In this document: positions 1 to 5,690 of the stretch, one piece after another | Layout of the letters: each line of letters begins with the position of its first letter | Numbering within the stretch: position 1 is the first letter of the stretch | Assembly (NCBI GenBank): GCA_948688495.1 | Contig: CAPQSW010000042.1 | Span: forward strand, 1-5,930 | Origin: an uncultured Lachnospiraceae bacterium | GTDB taxonomy: Bacteria; Bacillota; Clostridia; Lachnospirales; Lachnospiraceae | DNA length: 5,930 bases | Direction of reading: 5' to 3' | Notes under the pieces: model-generated | The model's database searches: none | Told to the model about the DNA's origin: nothing | The model's input: the letters and a program-made list of their open reading frames with translations, nothing else | Translations under genes and position numbers: made by a program

Positions 1-10
1 TGTTAAAGTC

Positions 11-59
11 GAATTTTGTCAATTCATTTTGTCTTTTTTTATAAAAGAATTTTTGTCAA
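11..59. repeat. AT-rich repeats of a TTGACAAAATTC-like motif
   Basis: The minus strand carries TTGACAAAAATTC at 47-59 and TTGACAAAATTC at 11-22, with a partial copy (GACAAAAT) at 26-33. Each full copy contains a perfect -35 hexamer TTGACA. For the copy at 17-22 a matching -10 would lie just beyond the left edge, so it could drive a minus-strand gene outside the window. This stretch lies downstream of the MGMT-type gene. It also includes a weak hairpin near 70-82 followed on the minus strand by a T run, which is a poor terminator candidate. AT-rich DNA makes chance similarity possible. Confidence 0.3.
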
Positions 60-92
60 AAAACTATGAATTGTGTAACAACTATCTCCATC

Positions 93-410
93 TCAATACA
101 CCGGTCTCTCCCATTGATAATGTTCCATATCCACATATCCATCCACAAACTTCACCCCTTCTGCCATAAGAAGCTCAACCTGTCGGTTCCTGCCCCCAAA
201 GGCAAATGCATCAGAGACCCTCCCCTCTTTATTTACAACACGGTAACACGGGATATTTTCTGGATCAGGATTTACATGCAATGCATACCCCACAACCCGC
301 GCCCATCGTTTATTTCCGGCAATTGCCGCCACCTGCCCATAAGTTGCCACCTGTCCGTAAGGAATCTGCTTGACAACCTCATATATCTTTTCAAATGTAC
401 TTTGCTCCAT
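93..410 (-). CDS. Single-domain MGMT/alkyltransferase-like DNA-binding protein with PCYRV active site
   Basis: This 105-residue protein matches the C-terminal DNA-binding domain of O6-alkylguanine-DNA alkyltransferases (MGMT/Ogt) and stands alone, without the N-terminal domain of full-length Ogt/Ada-C. Visible family features are the helix-turn-helix region PYGQVATYGQVA (about 17-28), the arginine-finger region WARVVGYALHVNP (36-48) and the active-site loop PCYRVV (54-59), followed by GRVS and FGG. Cys55 sits where alkyltransferases take the alkyl group from O6-alkylguanine. Alkyltransferase-like (ATL) proteins of similar length usually have Trp or Ala there and act by flagging lesions for nucleotide excision repair. 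The usual His after the Cys is Tyr here, so catalytic activity is uncertain. AGGAGGA at 417-423 lies 7 bases before the ATG and fixes the start. The gene follows the hydrolase gene on the same strand but is separated from it by a strong terminator, and no separate promoter is evident. Confidence 0.88.
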   Translation of the reverse strand: MEQSTFEKIYEVVKQIPYGQVATYGQVAAIAGNKRWARVVGYALHVNPDPENIPCYRVVNKEGRVSDAFAFGGRNRQVELLMAEGVKFVDGYVDMEHYQWERPVY

Positions 411-430
411 AATAAGTCCTCCTATAAAAT

Positions 431-463
431 GAAAAAACCGGATTACAGTAATCTGTAATCCGG
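431..463 (-). terminator. Rho-independent terminator of the NlpC/P60 hydrolase gene
   Basis: A perfect 10-bp stem (438-447 with 454-463, CCGGATTACA pairing with TGTAATCCGG) encloses a 6-base loop. On the minus strand it is followed by TTTTTTC (431-437). It lies about 20 bases after the hydrolase stop codon. Its U tract ends only 8 bases before the SD of the MGMT-type gene. On the plus strand no U tract follows, so it works in one direction. Confidence 0.9.
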
Positions 464-483
464 GTAGACACTTAGTATTTTTA

Positions 484-1683
484 TTAGAAGATTCTTCTCA
501 CTGCAACAATCGCACGATAGTTTGCAGGGGATGTATACTTGATACCTGTCGCCTCAGTACTTGCATGTACAATTGTGTTATTGCCTACATAAATTCCAAC
601 ATGTCCACTGTAGCAGACAATGTCTCCAGGCTGCATAGCTCCCGGGTCAACACCATAACCAACACCTGCCAGTGCACTGGAAGAATGCGGAAGTCCTACA
701 CCAAATGCTGCATATACGCTCATAACAAATCCAGAACAATCTGCTCCATTTGTCAAGCTCGTCCCACCATATACATAAGGATTACCTACAAACTGGCAAG
801 CATAATCAGCAACTGCCTGTCCATTTCCACCACTTGGCGGAGCATAACTCCTGCTCGGTGCGGAAGGTGCGCTGCCGCCTGCGGAACTGGAAGAACTTGA
901 GGAACGGCTGGATGCTGCTGCCCTTCTTGCTGCTTCTTCTGCTGCCAGTCTTTCTTCTTCTTCCTTCTTGAGACGTGCTTCCTCTGCCTCTTTGGATTCT
1001 GCTACTATATAATGAGTGCTGCAGTCAACGAAGTCTCTGGAAACCCAGCCTTCGCCTTCTTCAATGGATACCTTAACCCAGTCTCCCTTTTCTTCTACTA
1101 CTGTAAGTTCCTCACCTTCCGGTACTTGTCCAAGAAGCTCTGCCTCCGTGCTTGCGTCTGAGCGGACATTCAAAGACTCTGTCTTAACATCAGCCACACG
1201 GCGTCCTACAGACTTTGCTAACTCTGCATCCCCCAATACCAGGAACTCTGCCTTGATGTAGCCTTCTACATCACCGGAATGAATCTTATACCAGTCTCCC
1301 TCTGTTCCGAGTACGGTACATGCAGAATCATTATATAATTTTCCAAGTACCTCTCCGTCTTCACCTGCAGTAGAACGGACATGTACATAATTATCAACCT
1401 GAGCAATTGCTATATCGTCATATTCTGACTTCACAACTTCTTTCTTATTCTGTGCTACCTGAGCAGAAGCATCGGAACCTTTCCCCAAAGATTTCGCAAT
1501 TGTTTCTGAGATACCAGCCGTAGAGCTTGTCTCATTCTCAATCTGTACTTCATTCTGTGCTGCAGAAATCAGGCTTCCTGCACCCGCATTCAACGCTGCA
1601 TGTGATACGATAGAACTGCTGGACAATACTACTGCCGCTGTCAGACAACATGTAGTTGCTCTTCTGATTGAATTTCTGTTCAT
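484..1683 (-). CDS. Secreted SH3b-SH3b-NlpC/P60 peptidoglycan hydrolase
   Basis: The 399-residue exported protein has a signal peptide with positive N-terminus NRNSIRR, a hydrophobic core, and probable cleavage after SHA at about residue 29. It continues with two bacterial SH3 domains (about 90-152 and 162-222, each with an NVRS/HVRS motif and a GDW motif). Next come a charged Glu/Ala/Arg segment likely to form a coiled coil (about 228-260), a Ser/Pro/Gly-rich linker, and a C-terminal NlpC/P60 domain (about 288-399). The catalytic residues are Cys316 in DCSGF, His361 in GHVGIYVG and His373 in VHAS. This family cleaves peptide stems of peptidoglycan, typically the D-Glu-diamino acid bond, outside the cell, and the SH3b domains are thought to bind the wall. 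I chose the ATG at 1681-1683 because GGAGGG (1688-1693) precedes it. An in-frame ATG at 1693-1695, preceded by AAGGA, would add MEGK. A consensus promoter and a WalR-like box lie upstream. Confidence 0.93.
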   Translation of the reverse strand: MNRNSIRRATTCCLTAAVVLSSSSIVSHAALNAGAGSLISAAQNEVQIENETSSTAGISETIAKSLGKGSDASAQVAQNKKEVVKSEYDDIAIAQVDNYVHVRSTAGEDGEVLGKLYNDSACTVLGTEGDWYKIHSGDVEGYIKAEFLVLGDAELAKSVGRRVADVKTESLNVRSDASTEAELLGQVPEGEELTVVEEKGDWVKVSIEEGEGWVSRDFVDCSTHYIVAESKEAEEARLKKEEEERLAAEEAARRAAASSRSSSSSSSAGGSAPSAPSRSYAPPSGGNGQAVADYACQFVGNPYVYGGTSLTNGADCSGFVMSVYAAFGVGLPHSSSALAGVGYGVDPGAMQPGDIVCYSGHVGIYVGNNTIVHASTEATGIKYTSPANYRAIVAVRRIF

Positions 1684-1708
1684 CTTACCCTCCATTTTAT
1701 CCTTTTTA

Positions 1709-1747
1709 TTGTTACAAATTCCTATCGGAATTTCTCATTTGTTACAA
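1709..1747 (-). repeat. Two TTGTTACAA copies flanking a small hairpin in the hydrolase leader
   Basis: The 9-mer TTGTTACAA occurs at 1709-1717 and 1739-1747, 30 bases apart. Between and partly overlapping them is an inverted repeat, AAATTCC (1716-1722) with GGAATTT (1727-1733), closing a 4-base loop. All of this lies in the predicted 5' leader of the hydrolase mRNA. The right copy is part of the WalR-like box. Confidence 0.55.
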
Positions 1748-1757
1748 TTTTATTACA
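1741..1757 (-). promoter_or_regulatory. Putative WalR (YycF) box at the hydrolase promoter
   Basis: On the minus strand the sequence reads TGTAAT, five bases (AAAAT), TGTAAC. This is an exact match to the WalR consensus TGTWAH-N5-TGTWAH known from Bacillus and Staphylococcus. WalRK controls cell-wall hydrolases of the NlpC/P60 and related types, the same gene type found here. The box begins at about the predicted transcription start, a position that would suit repression if the promoter call is right. Extra TGTAAA half-sites lie upstream of the -35 at 1802-1807 and 1822-1827. No binding data exist for this site; the region is AT-rich. Confidence 0.55.
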
Positions 1758-1763
1758 GGACTA

Positions 1764-1792
1764 ATTATAGCAAAGGGTATGCACTATGTCAA
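1764..1792 (-). promoter_or_regulatory. Perfect consensus sigma-A promoter of the hydrolase gene
   Basis: The minus strand has TTGACA (1787-1792), a 17-bp spacer, and TATAAT (1764-1769), identical to the housekeeping consensus in all 12 positions and in spacing. Transcription should start near 1757, giving a leader of about 73 bases. No clear terminator separates it from trxB upstream, so trxB transcripts may also read into the hydrolase gene. Confidence 0.88.
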
Positions 1793-1851
1793 CCATAATA
1801 TTTTACAAATTTGCATCTCTATTTACACGTGTTCTGTTAATAGTGACAACA

Positions 1852-2766
1852 TCATTCGCCGCTGAGATATCGTTCCACGGAAGCAACCGCATTCGCTCCG
1901 TCTGCAGCCGCCGTAATCACCTGCCGGAGCTGCTTGGTTCGCACGTCCCCCGCTGCAAATATGCCGGGGATATTTGTTTTGGCATCCTCCCCCGCGATGA
2001 TATATCCCTGCTCATCCTGCGCAACAATTGCCTCGGCGGCTATCGTATTCGGCTGGATTCCCACTGCAATAAACACTCCCTGTACCGCAATTTCATGTTC
2101 CGTTTCGTCTACATTGTTGCGCAAAAGCACCGAAGACACCTGTTCCTCTCCGCGAATCTCCTGCACTATGCTGTTTAATACCAGTTCAATATTCTCTGTC
2201 TCCTTCACGCGTTCCTGCAGGATTCCTGCACCACGGAACATCTCTCTGCGGTGGATAAGGTACACTTTCTCACAACTCCTCGCAAGAAACAGGGCATCCT
2301 CTAATGCTACGTCCCCGCCGCCGACCACCGCCACATGCTTTCCACGGAAAAAAGCCCCGTCACAGGTCGCACAATAGGAGACACCCATTCCCATAAACTT
2401 TTCTTCCCCCGCAACTGCGAGCTTCCGGTGCCTGGCCCCGGTAGCAAGAATCAAAGCCCTGGTTTCATATTCTGTCTTGTCAGTGACCACCAGCTTCTTA
2501 TCTCCCCGGACCCGTATTTCTTTCACCTTTTCGTTGACAAATTCCGCCCCCAGGCTGTCTGCGTGGGCACGAAACTTCTGTCCAAGCTCAAATCCGCTGA
2601 TTCCCGGCAAACCCGGGTAATTGTCCACCTCATAAGTATCAAGTATCTGTCCTCCGCTGAAAGGCTTTTCATCTATTACAAGTGTGTGGAAGCAAGCACG
2701 CTGCGCATAGACAGCCGCACTCAATCCTGCCGGCCCGCTCCCTAAAATAATAACATCATATAACAT
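1852..2766 (-). CDS. trxB: Thioredoxin reductase (NADPH, FAD)
   Basis: This 304-residue cytoplasmic flavoprotein is the usual length for low-molecular-weight thioredoxin reductase, which passes electrons from NADPH through FAD and a Cys pair to thioredoxin. The N-terminal FAD-binding motif is GSGPAG (9-14). The redox-active CATC has Cys132 and Cys135, in the context SYCATCDGAFF. The NADPH-binding fold has GGGDVALEDA (149-158) and the basic HRR (172-174) that contacts the 2'-phosphate, pointing to NADPH rather than NADH. The second FAD motif AAGDVR (271-276) precedes the conserved QVITAAADGA. A near-perfect anti-SD match, AGGAGGTCA (2772-2780), lies 8 bases before the ATG when measured from AGGAGG. 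No thioredoxin gene is adjacent, so the partner must be encoded elsewhere. The gene is divergent from the small yjfB-like gene and shares with it an intergenic region of 119 bases. I could not identify a convincing trxB promoter there. Confidence 0.96.
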   Translation of the reverse strand: MLYDVIILGSGPAGLSAAVYAQRACFHTLVIDEKPFSGGQILDTYEVDNYPGLPGISGFELGQKFRAHADSLGAEFVNEKVKEIRVRGDKKLVVTDKTEYETRALILATGARHRKLAVAGEEKFMGMGVSYCATCDGAFFRGKHVAVVGGGDVALEDALFLARSCEKVYLIHRREMFRGAGILQERVKETENIELVLNSIVQEIRGEEQVSSVLLRNNVDETEHEIAVQGVFIAVGIQPNTIAAEAIVAQDEQGYIIAGEDAKTNIPGIFAAGDVRTKQLRQVITAAADGANAVASVERYLSGE

Positions 2767-2797
2767 AAACCTGACCTCCTAAACTTTTTATTTCCTT

Positions 2798-2826
2798 TTG
2801 CATTTTTCCCCTTTTCGTGCCATAAT
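2798..2826 (+). promoter_or_regulatory. Candidate sigma-A promoter of the yjfB-like gene
   Basis: TTGCAT (2798-2803), a 17-bp spacer and CATAAT (2821-2826) are each one or two bases from consensus and correctly spaced. They would give a leader of about 53 bases. A small inverted repeat, TTACC (2853-2857) with GGTAA (2864-2868), lies just before the SD. A flagellar sigma-D promoter was looked for and not found. Confidence 0.45.
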
Positions 2827-2885
2827 GAAAGTGCGCTTTGCGACGCGTATCGTTACCGTATTAGGTAAGAAAGGAGGAATGTGCA

Positions 2886-3062
2886 ATGGATATTGCTTCC
2901 TTATCAACTGCTTTAAGCATGACGCAGCTCAATGGAGATTTTGGCGTTCTCATGCTAAGCAAACAACTGGATGCGGCAGAGACTATGGGAGAATCCATGA
3001 TCAAAATCATGGAACAGTCCGTCACCCCTCACTTAGGAGGAAACGTTGATATTTCTCTCTAA
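2886..3062 (+). CDS. Small YjfB-family putative motility protein
   Basis: This 58-residue protein is preceded by AAGGAGG (2871-2877), 8 bases before the ATG, and ends at TAA just before a strong terminator. It begins MDIASLSTALSMTQL and ends SVTPHLGGNVDISL. Both ends resemble the YjfB_motility family, short proteins of unknown mechanism found in Firmicutes; Bacillus subtilis yjfB is reported to be under sigma-D control. The middle (about 15-45) is predicted to be an amphipathic helix rich in Met, Leu and Lys/Glu. There is no signal peptide, membrane segment or cysteine. A direct motility role is a family annotation rather than something the sequence proves, and no flagellar gene lies in the window. 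The gene is monocistronic, divergent from trxB and convergent with the CPBP protease gene. Its length makes it easy to miss in gene calling. Confidence 0.85.
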   Translation: MDIASLSTALSMTQLNGDFGVLMLSKQLDAAETMGESMIKIMEQSVTPHLGGNVDISL

Positions 3063-3075
3063 GCACATCCGACAG

Positions 3076-3113
3076 GCAGGAGCAGATTACCACAGTAATC
3101 TGCTCCTGCTTTT
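3076..3113 (+). terminator. Rho-independent terminator of the yjfB-like gene
   Basis: A perfect 15-bp stem (3076-3090 with 3095-3109) closes a CACA tetraloop and is followed by TTTT (3110-3113), starting 13 bases after the yjfB-like stop. It also lies 12 bases beyond the stop of the convergent CPBP gene. In that direction the hairpin is intact but lacks a U tract, so it would end minus-strand transcripts only weakly or serve as a 3' stabilising structure. Confidence 0.9.
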
Positions 3114-3121
3114 CATAGACC

Positions 3122-4093
3122 TCAAGACATATGCTCCAAATAAATGGATAATCCCATAAACGCAAACGCAATGAGAATCCCGATTATCAGCGGAACTGTA
3201 ATCAGTCGTTCCTTCGTCCCCTTACGAAACATACCCTTAACATATGCCCAGCGGCCATTAATCTTACTAATTGCCACATAAAGTCCAAAGGCAGCGGCTG
3301 TAGTTCCAATCGCAACCATCGCCCACATCATAATCCCCATCGCAAACATCATAAGCTCACTGCCTCCCATATTGGAGGCAAGGCCTCCCAGTTCCACCTG
3401 CTGCCCTGCCGCTTCCGGGGAAAGTCCTACCATTTCATAGAGATACGGCAATAGAAAACTGAGAACCACACTCGTAAAATTCAAAGTAAAATGTGCCAGC
3501 ATAGAGCTGAATATACTTCCTGTCGCTTCCACTAGGAATGCCAAATATACGCCCAGTGCAAAAGCATACATAAATTGATTCAAATTTAAGTGCATACAGC
3601 CAAACAGAAAAGCGCTCAGCAGAATTGCTGGGAGCATTTTACTTCTCCGGTATGTCCCAAACAGCACGCCGCGAAACATAAATTCCTCCACGCATGCCGG
3701 CATAATTGCCATAAACAATGTGCTCAAAATAAAGTTCTGTCCCTGCATCAATTCCATCACGTTGGCTGTCCCTGAAGTGGAAAAAAGCATAGATATGGCA
3801 TTTAACACGATAATCAAAGGATACATTAAGTATGTACAGATTATCACCAGTATAACCGTCACAAAATTGATCTTACGATACGGAATAAACTCCCGTATTT
3901 TTATCTTTTGCCATTTACAGTAAACAAAACAGGGAACAAAGATCAATGCCTGCGACAACAGCAGCGAGGCGTAAATTGGCAAATCCTGCAACACCGGAAA
4001 CACGGATGTCAAAAAGCTAAATCCAAGGCTCACTCCAATATAAACAACAATTACTGTCAGAAATAAACGGTTTACACTTTTGTTCTGCACCAT
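3122..4093 (-). CDS. CPBP-family intramembrane glutamic protease
   Basis: This 323-residue integral membrane protein has about eight hydrophobic segments (around 9-31, 41-58, 77-105, 121-133, 153-167, 173-188, 193-217 and, after a loop, 246-275 and 297-317). It belongs to the CPBP/Abi (PF02517, Rce1-like) superfamily. The conserved motifs are all present: EEFMFR with Glu136, Glu137 and Arg141; FGCMH with Phe164 and His168; and HFTLN with His201 and Asn205. The catalytic Glu and His are therefore intact. Bacterial members cleave membrane substrates or prenylated-type peptides, and some act in bacteriocin immunity; the substrate here is unknown. The C-terminal extension of about 100 residues after the catalytic core, with two more membrane segments, is longer than in minimal members. 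The start lies 9 bases after the cvfB-like stop, and its SD (AGGGGG) runs directly from that TAG, which implies translational coupling and co-transcription. Confidence 0.9.
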   Translation of the reverse strand: MVQNKSVNRLFLTVIVVYIGVSLGFSFLTSVFPVLQDLPIYASLLLSQALIFVPCFVYCKWQKIKIREFIPYRKINFVTVILVIICTYLMYPLIIVLNAISMLFSTSGTANVMELMQGQNFILSTLFMAIMPACVEEFMFRGVLFGTYRRSKMLPAILLSAFLFGCMHLNLNQFMYAFALGVYLAFLVEATGSIFSSMLAHFTLNFTSVVLSFLLPYLYEMVGLSPEAAGQQVELGGLASNMGGSELMMFAMGIMMWAMVAIGTTAAAFGLYVAISKINGRWAYVKGMFRKGTKERLITVPLIIGILIAFAFMGLSIYLEHMS

Positions 4094-4102
4094 AGTAACC
4101 CC

Positions 4103-4939
4103 CTATACCTTTCGGATATTCTTATCTGTGATTTCAACCTTATGCTCCTTGTACAAACGCCCTACCGCACGTTTAAACGCATTTTTACTCATCTTCATTT
4201 CCCGCATGATCACCTCAGGGGACGCCTTATCATTAAAAGGCAGGACACCATCATATTCCTCGAGCACCTGCAATATCTGCTGTGCATCTTTATCCATCTG
4301 CATATAGGCTTTCTCCCGCAGGGTCAAATCGAGCTTTCCATCCGGCTTAACATCTGTAACCCGCGCTTCGATACAATCTCCAATTCTTAGAAAGCTGTGA
4401 TCCTCATGCCGTGGAATCATTGCCGAATATTTATCGTCTACCGCTACAAAAGTGCCAAAATCGTTACCAAACTCATAGACACGCCCACGGACCATATCAC
4501 CTTTCTGGTGGGGCGAATCCATCCTCAGCAGCTCATAAAGGTCCTTCATACTGGCACACAGACGTTTGCTCTTATCAATATACAGTCTCACCAATATCTC
4601 ATCCCCGACCTGGATTTTCCCTACCTGTTCTTTAAACGGAAGAAAGAGATCTTTCTCCAGCCCCCAGTCTAAAAATGCGCCAATCTTTTGCACCGATACC
4701 ACAGTAAGCGCCGCCAGCTCACCCATTTTGAGCTTCGGCTCCTGCGTTGTGGAAATAATCCTGTCTTTCGAATCTTTATATACAAAAACGGAAACCTCAT
4801 CGCCAATCCCCGTACCTTCAGGAACCTGCTTTATCGGAAGCAGCACCTTCGTCTCCGGGCGGCTGCTATCCGCCAGGTAAACGCCAAACTCTACTCTCTT
4901 TACCACCGTAAGTATCTGACTTTCTCCCAGTCGAATCAT
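4103..4939 (-). CDS. cvfB: CvfB-like S1-domain RNA-binding protein
   Basis: This 278-residue cytoplasmic protein has the CvfB/YitL architecture of three S1-type OB folds followed by a C-terminal winged helix. The first S1-like domain spans about 1-65 (GVYLAD, VLLPIKQVP, GDEVSVFVY), the second about 69-133 (IGAFLDWGLEKDLFLPF, GDEILVRLY), and the third about 143-209 (GRVYEFGNDFGTFVAVDDKYSAMIP, GDCIEARV, GKLDLTLRE). The winged helix at 212-278 contains FNDKASPEVIMREMKMSKNAFKRAVGRLYKE. CvfB was described in Staphylococcus aureus as an RNA-binding regulator affecting virulence-factor expression; related proteins occur across Firmicutes. Its ATG overlaps the stop of the thioesterase gene as ATGA, and GGAGG (4947-4951) lies inside the end of that gene. 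The protein is full length, with no missing domain. Confidence 0.92.
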   Translation of the reverse strand: MIRLGESQILTVVKRVEFGVYLADSSRPETKVLLPIKQVPEGTGIGDEVSVFVYKDSKDRIISTTQEPKLKMGELAALTVVSVQKIGAFLDWGLEKDLFLPFKEQVGKIQVGDEILVRLYIDKSKRLCASMKDLYELLRMDSPHQKGDMVRGRVYEFGNDFGTFVAVDDKYSAMIPRHEDHSFLRIGDCIEARVTDVKPDGKLDLTLREKAYMQMDKDAQQILQVLEEYDGVLPFNDKASPEVIMREMKMSKNAFKRAVGRLYKEHKVEITDKNIRKV

Positions 4940-5646
4940 CTTTTCTCCTCCAACTCTATAATCGCATAGGGACTTCCCGCTTCGTCCGCAAGCTTTACAA
5001 TAATTTTATCCTTCTCTTTTGCAACAAACGGAAAAATTGTATCCTCATACACAGCCGCCTTACGGTATTCAGCCCGCATTTTCCCAGGTACAAATCCTAG
5101 AGGAAGATACTCCTGTGCCATACTGATATATTTACCGTTATTTACATGATTATTGGTGTCAATATGGTATTTATGCACCGGAAATGATTCCCTAGCGTCC
5201 ATTTCTTCCGGAAAGGAAACTTTCCTGGAATCACATTCCATCGGAAGCTGTGGCGACAACTGATATGCTTGCTGCATTTCGGCTGGAAGTCTCGCCGGTC
5301 TTCCCTTTTCCATATCCAGCAACGTCCAAATCGAGTTGGCGTATGCTAAAATTCCATCTTCCTCGGTCTCCATCGTAAAATTACGATATCCAAAAAATCC
5401 CTTGAATCCATATGGCCACGTACTTACTTTTACATGCTCTCCCATTTGTGGATAGCGGCTGACTTCAATCTGCCAGGAGGACAATACCCATACCAGTCTA
5501 TGCTCCATAAGATATGCAATGCCTACCCCCAGTTCTTCCGACTGAAAGTTGCTGCAATCCTGAAAATAATCTATAATCGAAGGCAAAGTAATGTATCCCT
5601 CACTGTCCACCTCGCTATAACGTATCCTGCTGTTAAAACTATACAC
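4936..5646 (-). CDS. Acyl-ACP thioesterase (FatA/FatB-type double hotdog)
   Basis: The 236-residue protein hydrolyses acyl-ACP to free fatty acid and ACP in the cytoplasm, by family membership (PF01643). The N-terminal hotdog (about 1-132) starts YSFNSRIRYSEVDSEGYITL and includes WVLSSWQIEVSRYP and a helix ending in FQDCSNFQSEELG. The C-terminal hotdog has DTNNHVNNGKY, with Asp163, Asn165 and His167 matching the catalytic D-x-N-x-H of plant FatA/FatB, and Glu193 in AEYRK where the plant enzymes have their catalytic Glu. I chose the GTG at 5644-5646, because AGGA lies 8 bases upstream and the hotdog begins at once. A GTG at 5683-5685 would add 13 very basic residues (HSHKRKKERKKA) that are simply the purine-rich SD region translated, and it has no SD of its own. 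This is the first gene of the operon with the cvfB-like and CPBP genes. Chain-length preference cannot be read from the sequence. Confidence 0.92.
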   Translation of the reverse strand: MYSFNSRIRYSEVDSEGYITLPSIIDYFQDCSNFQSEELGVGIAYLMEHRLVWVLSSWQIEVSRYPQMGEHVKVSTWPYGFKGFFGYRNFTMETEEDGILAYANSIWTLLDMEKGRPARLPAEMQQAYQLSPQLPMECDSRKVSFPEEMDARESFPVHKYHIDTNNHVNNGKYISMAQEYLPLGFVPGKMRAEYRKAAVYEDTIFPFVAKEKDKIIVKLADEAGSPYAIIELEEKR

Positions 5647-5690
5647 TGCTTTCTTCCTTTCCTTTTTCCTCTTGTGCGAGTGCACATATT

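Noticed and set aside
66..458. Plus-strand open frame across the MGMT-type gene
   Set aside because: It is antisense to a recognisable protein, has no family similarity or SD, and crosses the terminator hairpin.
484..1683. Hydrolase as a lipoprotein because of paired Cys in the signal peptide
   Set aside because: The Cys pair is near the start of the hydrophobic core with no lipobox; a signal peptidase I site at SHA is a better fit.
1786..2377. Plus-strand open frames opposite trxB
   Set aside because: They are antisense to a complete thioredoxin reductase and have Ser/Arg/His-rich compositions typical of shadow frames.
1852..2766. Selenocysteine or unusual redox centre in the reductase
   Set aside because: The motif is an ordinary CATC with both cysteines and no in-frame TGA.
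2790..2885. Flagellar sigma-D promoter before the yjfB-like gene
   Set aside because: GCCATAAT at 2819-2826 recalls the GCCGATAA element, but no TAAA lies at the proper distance upstream; a sigma-A promoter fits better.
2798..3049. An 83-codon plus-strand frame overlapping the yjfB-like gene
   Set aside because: It starts before the strong SD, and its product has no recognisable features; the 2886-3062 frame fits the SD and a known family.
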